64,000 nucleotides of DNA from Jejuia algarum (lineage in GTDB: Bacteria; Bacteroidota; Bacteroidia; Flavobacteriales; Flavobacteriaceae): positions 1 to 64,000 of the forward strand of contig CANMAQ010000007.1 in the NCBI GenBank assembly GCA_947495775.1, in the 5' to 3' direction. Within the stretch, counting starts at the first letter, position 1. Every line of letters begins with the position of its first letter. Below, piece by piece: positions 17,886 through 25,916 of this stretch. The translations under genes and the position numbers were made by a program. The notes under the pieces were generated by a model, which searched no databases, was not told where the DNA came from, and worked only from the letters and a program-made list of their open reading frames with translations.

Positions 17886-18584
17886 ATGCTAAACATACTC
17901 ATACAAGCAGCTCAAGAAAGCCCAGAGTTAGAAGAAGGTGCACCAGTAGAAAAAACACTTTCCATTATAGAATTGATAAGTAGTGGTGGTGCTGCTGGAC
18001 AGGTTATTATCGCGATCCTGTTCTTGTTACTAATTATGGCGATATACATCTATTTTGAACGTATTTTTGCGATAAAAGCAGCCTCTCAAATTGATGCTAA
18101 TTTTATGAATCAGATTAAAGATCATGTGAGTAACGGTAAAATAGATGCAGCGCAAATGCTTTGTGCGCAGGCCAATTCGCCTGTATCACGATTAATAGGA
18201 AAAGGGATTACCCGTATAGGAAAACCTCTAGCAGACATCAATACAGCGATAGAGAACGCAGGCCGTTTAGAAGTCTATGGTTTAGAAAAAAATGTAAGTG
18301 TACTCGCTACGATTTCTGGTGCTGCACCTATGATTGGATTTCTAGGAACGGTTATAGGAATGATTCTCTCCATTTTTGAAATTGCAAACTCTGGTGGACA
18401 AATAGATATTAAATTATTAGCCGATGGTTTATATACGGCAATGACAACTACAGTAGCAGGTCTTATTGTGGGGATTGTAGGTTATATTGCTTATAACCAT
18501 CTCGTTGTTAAAACCGATAAGGTGGTATACCAAATGGAAGCCAATTCGTTAGAGTTTTTAGATCACTTAAATGAACCCGTATGA
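17886..18584 (+). CDS. exbB: MotA/TolQ/ExbB proton channel protein
   Basis: This 232-residue protein forms the proton channel of an energy-transducing complex with ExbD and a TonB-like protein. The first membrane helix is at about 35-58 and the second and third are near 140-165 and 185-205 ('GAAPMIGFLGTVIGMI' and 'TAMTTTVAGLIVGIVGY', the canonical ExbB/TolQ motifs). Its stop overlaps the exbD start by 4 bases (18581-18584), showing translational coupling. Confidence 0.93.
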   Translation: MLNILIQAAQESPELEEGAPVEKTLSIIELISSGGAAGQVIIAILFLLLIMAIYIYFERIFAIKAASQIDANFMNQIKDHVSNGKIDAAQMLCAQANSPVSRLIGKGITRIGKPLADINTAIENAGRLEVYGLEKNVSVLATISGAAPMIGFLGTVIGMILSIFEIANSGGQIDIKLLADGLYTAMTTTVAGLIVGIVGYIAYNHLVVKTDKVVYQMEANSLEFLDHLNEPV

Positions 18585-18973
18585 ATTTAAGAGGACGCAA
18601 TAAAGTAACCCCAGAATTCAATATGTCGTCTATGACCGATATTGTATTCTTGTTACTTATCTTTTTCATGCTAGCATCTACACTTGTAACAACAAATGCT
18701 ATAGATATTCTATTGCCTAAAGCGAGTGGAAAGACAGAAAATAAGAAGTCTGTCGCTGTGAGTATAAAAAAAGATCTCACCTATTATATCGATCAAAATC
18801 GAGTAGGTGTTAGTGTATTAGAAAATCAACTTTTAGCAGCATTGTCTAAAGAAGACAAGCCAACTATTGTATTGCGTGCAGAGAAATCGGTACCTGTAGA
18901 GCATGTTGTAAAAGTAATGGATATCGCCAATAGAAATAAATTTAAGGTGATTCTTGCTGTAAAGCCCAATTAA
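18581..18973 (+). CDS. exbD: ExbD/TolR-family biopolymer transport protein
   Basis: This 130-residue single-pass protein is the partner of ExbB. 'FNMSSMTDIVFLLLIFFMLAST' holds the functionally essential membrane Asp (D of MTDIVF) that is protonated during energy coupling; a periplasmic domain follows. It overlaps exbB by 4 bases and lies 36 bases before the TonB-like gene. Confidence 0.93.
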   Translation: MNLRGRNKVTPEFNMSSMTDIVFLLLIFFMLASTLVTTNAIDILLPKASGKTENKKSVAVSIKKDLTYYIDQNRVGVSVLENQLLAALSKEDKPTIVLRAEKSVPVEHVVKVMDIANRNKFKVILAVKPN

Positions 18974-19009
18974 ATAGAAAACACATAAAGCAAGCACACT
19001 TAAAAGTGT

Positions 19010-19858
19010 ATGAAATACTTAAAGACAAAACACGAACGTAATTCTGCAAAGATCACCGCTTTAATAGCGCTTATTGTGGTGTTGTTATTATTTGTCGTTG
19101 GGCCACCTTATATGGATCCGCCAGAGGAATACGGTATCGCTGTAAATTTTGGTACCAGTAGTTTTGGAAGTGGTAAAATACAGCCCACAAAGCCCATAAA
19201 GTCCGAGCCTAAGGTTGTGGAGGAAACACCCCAACCAGAAGCCTCTAAAGCAGAACCAACCAAGGCTGCGGAAGCTCAAGAAGAGGTGATAACAGAAGAA
19301 AATGCAGAAGCTATTGCGATAAAAAAGCAAAAAGCCGCAGAAGCTAAAGCGAAGGCTGTTGCAGAGGCCAAAGCCAAAGCCGAAGCAGAGCGTATTGCAA
19401 AAGAAAAGCGAGAGCAAGAAGAAAAGAAACGAAAATTAGACGCCTTAATTGGTGGCGTAAGTAAGTCTAAAGGTACAGAGACTGGAGGTGAAGGCGACGA
19501 TACAAAGGCAGGAGATAAAGGGCAGCTAGATGGCAATCCCTATGCGCCGAGTTATTTTGGAGGCAAAGGCTCTGGTAGTGGCGGTGTAGGTTATGGTTTA
19601 AAAGGGCGTGGACGTGCTTCTTTTAATATATTGCCTCAAACATGCAACGAATCTGGGTTGGTTATCGTTAAAATTGTAGTGAATAGAGCAGGTCATGTTG
19701 TAGAGGCTGTACCAGGCGTTAAAGGAACTACCAATCGTGCCAAATGCTTGTTAGAGCCTGCAAAGAAAATTGCACTGTCTCATAAATGGCCTTCCAACTC
19801 CAAAGCACCTACGCGACAACTAGGATTTGTGAGCGTTAACTTCGAACTTAGTCAATAA
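19010..19858 (+). CDS. TonB/TolA-like energy transducer
   Basis: This 282-residue protein has one N-terminal membrane helix (about 13-31), a Pro/Glu- then Ala/Lys/Glu-rich extended linker (about 55-145, 'KAKAVAEAKAKAEAERIAKEKRE', a TolA-like helical spacer), a Gly-rich hinge (about 150-200) and a small C-terminal domain from about 205 with two Cys. It should carry ExbBD energy to outer-membrane transporters. Whether it acts with TonB receptors or in a Tol-like envelope role is not decided by the sequence; the linker leans to TolA, the neighbours to either. Confidence 0.85.
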   Translation: MKYLKTKHERNSAKITALIALIVVLLLFVVGPPYMDPPEEYGIAVNFGTSSFGSGKIQPTKPIKSEPKVVEETPQPEASKAEPTKAAEAQEEVITEENAEAIAIKKQKAAEAKAKAVAEAKAKAEAERIAKEKREQEEKKRKLDALIGGVSKSKGTETGGEGDDTKAGDKGQLDGNPYAPSYFGGKGSGSGGVGYGLKGRGRASFNILPQTCNESGLVIVKIVVNRAGHVVEAVPGVKGTTNRAKCLLEPAKKIALSHKWPSNSKAPTRQLGFVSVNFELSQ

Positions 19859-19863
19859 TACAC

Positions 19864-21081
19864 ATGAATTATAAGGATACACTAGATTGGATGTTTACAC
19901 AACTGCCAATGTATCAAAAGCAAGGCAAGAGTGCTTATAAGGCAGATTTGTCCCGCACACTTAAACTTGCCAAACACCTTGGCAATCCGCAGCAAAAATT
20001 TAAATCAGTACACGTAGGTGGTACGAATGGTAAAGGCTCTACAAGCCATATGATAGCTTCTATTTTACAAGAAGCAGGCTATAAGGTAGGTTTGTATACA
20101 TCACCACATTTAAAAGATTTTAGAGAGCGTATTCGAATAAATGGTGCTGTTGTGACAGAACGTTTTGTAATTGAATTTATAGCACAGCATAAATCGTTTT
20201 TTGAGGCACATAAGTTTTCATTTTTTGAAATGACGGTAGGGATGGCGTTTGCTTACTTTGCACAAGAACAAGTAGATGTTGCAGTGGTAGAAGTAGGACT
20301 GGGCGGCCGTTTAGATTCTACAAACATCATTACACCAGAACTTGCCGTAATTACCAATATAGGCTTAGACCACACTCAGTTTTTGGGAGATGCTTTAGAA
20401 TTAATAGCAGGAGAGAAAGCAGGTATTATAAAACCTGAAGTGCCTGTGGTGATTGGAGAGACACATCCTGCAACCAAGCCTGTATTTGATGCTAAGGCGA
20501 CTGCTGTGGGGACTAAAATTGTGTATGCCGATCAATTGGCGTCTGCAGCATATAAATCTGATATGATAGGAAGTTATCAAACTAAAAATATAAAAACAGC
20601 CTATCAAAGCATAAAGGAACTCCGTTTAAAAGGGTATTCACTCACGGAGCGTCATGTTGAAAGCGGTTTTTTAAACGTTATGGCTAATACGGGATTACTA
20701 GGCCGTTGGCAAGTTTTAAATACAGCGCCTAAAACCGTTTGCGATACAGGACACAATAAAGAAGGCCTAACTTATGTCATGGCACAGCTCTTAAAAGAAA
20801 CCTATAGTGCATTACATATTGTATTTGGCGTTGTAAAGGATAAAGATGTACAGACTATTGTTGATGTATTACCTAAAACAGCAAGGTATTATTTTTGTAA
20901 GCCAGAAATTTCTAGAGGAAAGCCTGCAACGGATTTAAAAAACGAATTAGAGCCTTTTGGACTCTATGGAGAAGCGTATAATTCTGTAAATGAAGCGTAT
21001 AAAAGTGCTTTAAAAAAGGCGTCTAAGACCGATTTTATTTTTATTGGAGGCAGCACATTTGTCGTTGCAGAAATTATTTGA
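19864..21081 (+). CDS. folC: Folylpolyglutamate / dihydrofolate synthase
   Basis: This 405-residue Mur-ligase-type enzyme adds glutamate to folates (and, in bifunctional forms, to dihydropteroate). The P-loop is 'GGTNGKGSTSHMI', followed by 'YTSPHLKDFRERIRING' and 'EVGLGGRLDSTN', all diagnostic of FolC. The gene starts 5 bases after the TonB-like gene, in the exbB-exbD-tonB-folC string. Confidence 0.95.
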   Translation: MNYKDTLDWMFTQLPMYQKQGKSAYKADLSRTLKLAKHLGNPQQKFKSVHVGGTNGKGSTSHMIASILQEAGYKVGLYTSPHLKDFRERIRINGAVVTERFVIEFIAQHKSFFEAHKFSFFEMTVGMAFAYFAQEQVDVAVVEVGLGGRLDSTNIITPELAVITNIGLDHTQFLGDALELIAGEKAGIIKPEVPVVIGETHPATKPVFDAKATAVGTKIVYADQLASAAYKSDMIGSYQTKNIKTAYQSIKELRLKGYSLTERHVESGFLNVMANTGLLGRWQVLNTAPKTVCDTGHNKEGLTYVMAQLLKETYSALHIVFGVVKDKDVQTIVDVLPKTARYYFCKPEISRGKPATDLKNELEPFGLYGEAYNSVNEAYKSALKKASKTDFIFIGGSTFVVAEII

Positions 21082-21100
21082 AACTTTTTTCAAAAAAGTT

Positions 21101-21130
21101 TTTGCAGATCTAAAAACAAGTGTATATTTG
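21101..21130 (+). promoter_or_regulatory. Bacteroidota-type promoter of the tRNA-Val gene
   Basis: TTTG at 21101-21104 and TATATTTG at 21123-21130 are separated by 18 bases, a textbook match to the TTTG-n~19-TAnnTTTG pattern. Transcription would begin about 8 bases before the mature tRNA 5' end at 21145. Confidence 0.8.
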
Positions 21131-21144
21131 CACACCGATAACAA

Positions 21145-21219
21145 GGGCGCGTAGCTCAGTTGGTTCAGAGCACTTGGTTTACACCCAAGGGGTCAGGGGT
21201 TCGAATCCCTTCGCGCCCA
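21145..21219 (+). tRNA. tRNA-Val (anticodon TAC)
   Basis: A 75-base cloverleaf: acceptor arms GGGCGCG / CGCGCCC, D-arm with 'AGCTCAGTTGGTTCAGAGC', anticodon stem CTTGG/CCAAG with loop TTTACAC (anticodon TAC at 21180-21182), and T-arm 'GGTTCGAATCC'. The discriminator base is A and CCA is not encoded. Confidence 0.97.
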
Positions 21220-21224
21220 CAGAA

Positions 21225-21257
21225 AAATCCTAAAGCATTTGCTTTAGGATTTTTTAT
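21225..21257 (+). terminator. Terminator of tRNA-Val
   Basis: 12-bp perfect arms AAATCCTAAAGC / GCTTTAGGATTT around an ATTT loop, followed by a T-rich run, directly after the tRNA. Confidence 0.9.
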
Positions 21258-21523
21258 TTTTAGACATCTTCGCAAAATCAAATTTTTATTTCATTACACA
21301 CACACAACTTTTGGACTTGATCCTATACAAGACGGTACAGGATAGTGAATTCTAAATATATGCCTATTTTTCTGTTCTTTTAATATAAAAAACTAAAAAT
21401 AATTGTGATAATTAAATGCAATCCACAGAAATCATTTTTTTAAACGATAATACTTTTACATAAGGGTTAAAATTGCTCCCTTAAAAAACAAAAGCATTAA
21501 TTAACTAAAACTAAATTTGAACT

Positions 21524-23371
21524 ATGAAAAATCAAAAAAACGCTTTAATGTGTTTACTAATGCTGTTTGCGCTATCTCTTAGCCATAATGCGCAAGTAAC
21601 AGTATCGACCAACTTTACTAACTCTAGCAATAATAAAGGTGTAATGAGAGATTTCCATAATACTTTTATTAGAACACACCAGTATAGCAGTGGCAGAACA
21701 ACACCTGGATACCGGTCTCCCTTTTTTAATGGAGATGGTATTAGTTTAGTAAGAACTTTAGGAGGTATTCGAGAATCTAACATGAACCCTGTACCTGCGC
21801 AGCAATTTGATTCTTATGTATGGAATGGAAGTGAATTTGTAACAGACTTTACAACATTGAGAGGATGGATAAACACAGGTGGTAATGGTAGAGCAGTACG
21901 TATGATTGTACTAGACCAACCTTCTTGGGATTTTCAAAGAGATGAAAATGGCGTTTTACCTGGTAACACATACAATGTAAGAACTTATGGTAATGGGGAA
22001 CCACCTTTTGACGGCTTAGGCAGTACCCCTAGAGATAAAGGTTTCAGAAGATGGCTAGCCTATTTAAAAGAAGCTATGGAAGCCATTGTAGATCAGCTTA
22101 ACTCACAAGGTGTTAACCCTAATGATGTTCAATATTGTATAGGGCGCGAAATAGGTACATTTGCGCACTGGACTGGAAGTCGAAATGAGTTTTTTAGATT
22201 TTATAGGGCATCTATTAACGTTGTTAGACAAGTATTACCTAATGCAAAGGTTGGTAGTCATTTTTTATGGCAATCTGCAACTTCTCAAACCGCTAATGAT
22301 GATACATCTTGGCAAGAAGATTTTATAGCCTATTGCGCAAACAATAACGTTCCTTATGATTTTCTTGCTGTATCGTATTATCCTATAGTAAATAGACCAA
22401 ATAGTGATCTAGACAATATTTACAATTTAGATTGGGCACCTATACTAGAGCATCCACAATGGGATAGTAATGCCAAATTACAGCTGCACGAGCATAGATT
22501 GGTTGATCAAATCTCGGGTAACACTACCGTACCTGCTACAGCAGATAAGCAAAATGCATTCTTTATAGGAATGGTAAAAACGGTAATAGATAATGGTTTA
22601 GACCAAGTACATCACTGGGATACAGGGCAACAGTACGAACCTAGCATGGGAGTTGTGCGTGAGCTAATAGCAAATGGGAATGAGTACTATACAGGGGCAA
22701 AATCTGGAAGACCTACTAACAACAATACGTTAATTAATGCTATTTTTACAAAAGCTGGCCCTAATACTTACGAAATAATAGTGTCAAACTTTTTAAGAGC
22801 TTTAAACACCCCTGCTGTAACACAGGAGGTAAGAATAGATGCTGTAATTAATGCTCCTAGAGGCACTAGAGTTTCGATAGAAAAACAATTTTTTAATGCT
22901 GGTATAGTTACTTCTAATTCTGAAAGATTTGGCTCTGAAACATTAACCAATTCAAGTTTGCGACGCACTACTTTCGGGGGTAATAATTCTAGATCTACTG
23001 TAAGAATAACCGAGTCACTTCCGAGTTGGACGTGGGCTAAATACAGAATTACTTTCAATTCTAATTCAGCTAAAGACAATGTAAATGCCAAACCAATAAA
23101 CGAAGATGCATCGGCAACAGCGTTAGACAACAAAGACATTATAGTGTACCCAAACCCTGTTAACTCAGAGACTTTTAGTATTAAACTAAAAGGAATGGAA
23201 AATGCCAACATCACAATTACAAATACATTAGGAAAAGTGATACGCCAAATGACCACTAAAGAAAGTACTATCAAGTTTAAAAAAGGTGGTCTATTTAAAA
23301 GCGGCATTTATTTTATTCTTGCAAAAGATAGTGATGGTAGAAGCGTCACTTCAAAACTTGTAATTGAATAG
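21524..23371 (+). CDS. Secreted glycoside hydrolase-like protein with T9SS sorting domain (copy 1)
   Basis: This 615-residue protein has a Sec signal peptide (1-23, ending 'SHNAQ'), a central region that looks like a clan GH-A TIM barrel and a C-terminal type A T9SS sorting domain (about 540-615, 'VYPNPVNSETFSI...SGIYFILAKDSDGRSVTSKLVI'). Candidate catalytic residues are E209 ('CIGREIG', acid/base position) and E323 ('LQLHEH', nucleophile position), with 'DFLAVSYYPI' between as a barrel strand. The GH family was not recognised for certain; action on a marine polysaccharide is likely. A near-identical paralogue lies at 25917-27764. Confidence 0.75.
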   Translation: MKNQKNALMCLLMLFALSLSHNAQVTVSTNFTNSSNNKGVMRDFHNTFIRTHQYSSGRTTPGYRSPFFNGDGISLVRTLGGIRESNMNPVPAQQFDSYVWNGSEFVTDFTTLRGWINTGGNGRAVRMIVLDQPSWDFQRDENGVLPGNTYNVRTYGNGEPPFDGLGSTPRDKGFRRWLAYLKEAMEAIVDQLNSQGVNPNDVQYCIGREIGTFAHWTGSRNEFFRFYRASINVVRQVLPNAKVGSHFLWQSATSQTANDDTSWQEDFIAYCANNNVPYDFLAVSYYPIVNRPNSDLDNIYNLDWAPILEHPQWDSNAKLQLHEHRLVDQISGNTTVPATADKQNAFFIGMVKTVIDNGLDQVHHWDTGQQYEPSMGVVRELIANGNEYYTGAKSGRPTNNNTLINAIFTKAGPNTYEIIVSNFLRALNTPAVTQEVRIDAVINAPRGTRVSIEKQFFNAGIVTSNSERFGSETLTNSSLRRTTFGGNNSRSTVRITESLPSWTWAKYRITFNSNSAKDNVNAKPINEDASATALDNKDIIVYPNPVNSETFSIKLKGMENANITITNTLGKVIRQMTTKESTIKFKKGGLFKSGIYFILAKDSDGRSVTSKLVIE

Positions 23372-23403
23372 ATAGAAAACGTAATATTTTAAATGATATA
23401 TTA

Positions 23404-23435
23404 AGGTGGTAAATCTCGTATTTACCACCTTTTTC
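23404..23435 (+). terminator. Terminator after GH copy 1
   Basis: 11-bp perfect arms AGGTGGTAAAT / ATTTACCACCT with a 5-base loop and T run, 33 bases after the stop. Confidence 0.9.
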
Positions 23436-23598
23436 ATGAAAACAGTAGCATCCTAAACGTTATAGAAAAGTATGTTATATTATTTAAAAAATAATTTGAC
23501 GCGTATTAGTATGTGAGTCTACACCAAACATTATATATTAAGGAGAGCTTAGAAGACCTGCTCATATTAAAGACGAAGCAAAATAATTACAAAGCACT

Positions 23599-23905
23599 AC
23601 AATACAGAGCAGAGCAATTTAAAATTATAGTATAGACAATGCTGCTTTTCATTCTACCAAAAATATTGAAGTTTTTGAGAATATTTTCTTGATAAATAGT
23701 CCTCCATGTACTCCAGAATTAAACCCATACGGACAAGTTTGGGGGTATATCAAACAAAGGTTCAAAAATCAATGCTTTGAGAATTTAAATAAACTTAAAC
23801 AATGGCGCTGTCAGATGGGTAACACCATGGCTAAAGAAACTGAAAATCTATTGTGAATAGTAAACACTATTTGAATAGTTTTTATACGACATTTAATATT
23901 TAAAT
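23599..23905 (+). pseudogene. IS630-family transposase remnant, copy 1
   Basis: The + frame from about 23635 reads DNAAFHSTKN...LINSPPCTPELNPYGQVWGYIKQRF, the C-terminal DDE part of an IS630 (Tc1/mariner-like) transposase. The normal NP(I)E-xxW Glu is replaced by Gly (NPYGQVW), the 5' part is missing and stops follow (TGA at 23854). It is a dead fragment. The same fragment recurs at 28372-28676. Confidence 0.8.
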
Positions 23906-23908
23906 TAA

Positions 23909-24328
23909 TGTTACCTGACTTGCCTAAGTAAAAAACGATTTTCAAACTATAATCATAAACTTAAAATAGCACGAGATTTTGAGGCTATACGTTTTGGTGT
24001 TTACAGAACAAGAAATGAAGGTCCTAAAATAGTAGGATTAGCCGATTATCAGACGCATACTTCAACGTGGGATTATATAACAACAATGAACGATGATGCT
24101 TGGCGAGTCTATGATGGGTTTTTTATCCACCAAGGTTCTAATAATCCCTTATCAGGTAGTTATGGTTCTATTGGATGCATAGAAATATGTGGTTTAGGGG
24201 AATGGGATCGATTTAATGATACAATTAAAAAATTAACAGGACTAAATAGTTTAACTCAAGTGAGTTATGATAAATTAGTAACTGTTGAATATGAAAGAGC
24301 TGAACGTCCTTCATTAAAACGTTTATAA
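23909..24328 (+). pseudogene. 5'-truncated L,D-transpeptidase-like effector fragment
   Basis: An open frame without a start codon runs from 23909 (just after a stop) to 24328; an internal ATG at 24086 would give only 80 residues. It reads 'LSKKRFSNYNHKLKIARDFEAIRFGVYRTRNEG...' and then 'GFFIHQGSNNPLSGSYGSIGCIEICG', an H-x-G...GCIE pattern like YkuD/L,D-transpeptidase-type toxin domains seen at the ends of bacterial effectors (family link is inference). The N-terminal delivery part is lost next to the IS630 remnant. Its first ~75 bases recur at 30761-30832. Confidence 0.5.
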
Positions 24329-24330
24329 AG

Positions 24331-24985
24331 ATGAAACTGATATTTATTAACTTATTTGTTATACTAACCCTAAATAGTTGTAAAGGTAATACTAATCAAA
24401 ATGAAGAATTAATTTTTGATAAAGTCTCATTAAAAAGTATAGAAAAAAAGTGATTCAATACGACCTATCAAAATTTACAATATTGTATATGATAGGAATC
24501 AAAATAATAGTTCAAAACAACTATCACTGTTTATTGAAAATTTAGATAATTCATATAAAGATAATAGTTTAATTAAAGATGAAGAATACATAAACAGAAG
24601 ATTAAAAAGTTATCAATCTAAAAGATTTGCTAAAAGTTTGATGAATGATTTTTATAACGAAAATTTTACAAAAACAACACAAAAAAATGTTTCCTTTCTA
24701 ACTAAAGAGCAATTTAAAGTTCAAGGGAATATAAGAGTTGAAGAATGGTTTTTTAAAGATGAAGCAACAGCTATTTCGTGTATTAAAAGTCTAAAAAGTT
24801 ATAGAGAACGAGAAATCCACTTTAAGTTCATTAGTTGGATATGGATACAACAAAAAAATAAACTCTTTTTTATTTTTACCACTGACTTTATGGTAGATTC
24901 TGAACCTATGCAGACTATGAAATTACATTTGTTAGATGTAATTAAAGAAGGAAAACAAGATTATGATATTATAGAAATGGATTAG
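24331..24985 (+). pseudogene. Frameshifted lipoprotein (possible immunity partner)
   Basis: ATG 24331 starts 'MKLIFINLFVILTLNSCKGN', a lipoprotein signal with lipobox Cys. The frame stops at TGA right after a run of seven A. Removing one A restores a frame that continues 'SDSIRPIKIYNIVYDRN' to the stop at 24985, about 217 residues in all; the second part includes the ATG at 24638 that opens a 115-residue frame. It starts 2 bases after the effector-like fragment, so a periplasmic immunity protein is a reasonable guess. Real frameshift, sequencing error or slippage cannot be told apart here. Confidence 0.6.
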
Positions 24986-25342
24986 AATATATTGTTACGT
25001 TATAAATTCTAAGTATAAGATGAATTATCAAATAAAAACCAACGTACAATAACTAAGAAGCATATAGAGAGCCAGCAGGCAGGCTATAGGCCTTGTTAAC
25101 TGATCCGTTTCGGATAGCCCCAAGCCTTATGAGTTAAACGTTTTTAAGGTAAGATTGGTTTGGTAAAATAGCTGTAATTTTAGTTCTGGGTTTTAAGTGC
25201 GATAGTGTTGTTAGAGTGCTACCATTCATTTTTAAGAGCGATGCTCTTATTGTTTTTGTTTTACACTGCTTTTTAGCCTTTTTCTTTAGTTTTAGACATT
25301 TTGCAAAATCAAAAATTTATTTCATTTCACACACAACTTTTG
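24986..25342. other. Non-coding stretch in the accessory region
   Basis: AT-rich with no supported gene. Near 25095-25110 it holds 'TGTTAACTGATCCG', also found in slightly changed form at 23909 and 30761, so short mosaic pieces of the neighbouring repeats are scattered here. From 25306 the text matches the leader of copy 1 (21275 on). Confidence 0.45.
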
Positions 25343-25612
25343 GACTTGATCTTTTTTTTGGTTGCTATTAACAGAAATAGAGTCTTATACCATACAAGAA
25401 AATAAAGATTAAAATTTTCCATAATCGTGCCACTTCTTAAAGTGATACGTTTTCTACATGTCTTGCATTTTTAACTTATCCTGCTTTTTATAGAATAATA
25501 CTCGGTACGCTCACATTTTACAGATAACGCTTTGTTTATCTCGTTCTGATTTGAAATGGGCTATACATGACGCTTCGTCTCCAAAGTTTGCGGTAAAACC
25601 GAATAGATTCAT
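25343..25612 (-). pseudogene. IS1595-family transposase N-terminal remnant
   Basis: On the minus strand, ATG at 25612 opens MNLFGFTANFGDEASC and, after one frameshift and one stop, continues through zinc-ribbon Cys pairs ('CKxC', 'KCKTCRKR') to 'LRSGTIMENFNLYFLVWYKT'. This is the N-terminal zinc-binding module and first conserved block of IS1595/ISXO2-like transposases. The catalytic domain is missing: the remnant stops where the duplicated leader sequence resumes. Confidence 0.75.
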
Positions 25613-25916
25613 GTCTTAATTTTTCATTTAAGATAACTCCTCTTTAAAATATAAGAAATTACAAATGTTAAATGTTGTAATTATCAAAAACCAATAAAAC
25701 AAATACTACGTATATGCTATTGACTGAAAAACATACAAATTTAAATACAAGCAAAACTGTACAGGATAGTAAACTCTAAACGCACATTTAATTTGTAGTT
25801 TTTTAATACAAAAAGAAATTATTTTTTTTAAACGATAACACTTTTACATAAGGGTTAAAATTGCTCCCTTAAAAAAACAAAAGCATTTATTAATTAACTA
25901 AAACTAAATTTGAACT

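Larger units (their letters stand above)
21428..23478 (+). repeat. Duplicated block, copy 1 (secreted GH gene with flanks)
   Basis: From the T-rich run ~95 bases before the first glycoside-hydrolase gene through ~105 bases after it, the sequence matches 25813-27878 almost base for base, including the shared upstream AAACGATAATACTTTTACAT-type leader and the shared terminator. Weaker homology extends further left (21275-21350 with 25306-25342 plus 25757-25790), where copy 2 is interrupted by an IS1595 remnant. Confidence 0.9.

Noticed and set aside
21160..21345. 61-residue open frame across the tRNA-Val and its terminator
   Set aside because: It overlaps a clear tRNA and hairpin and has no protein-like composition.
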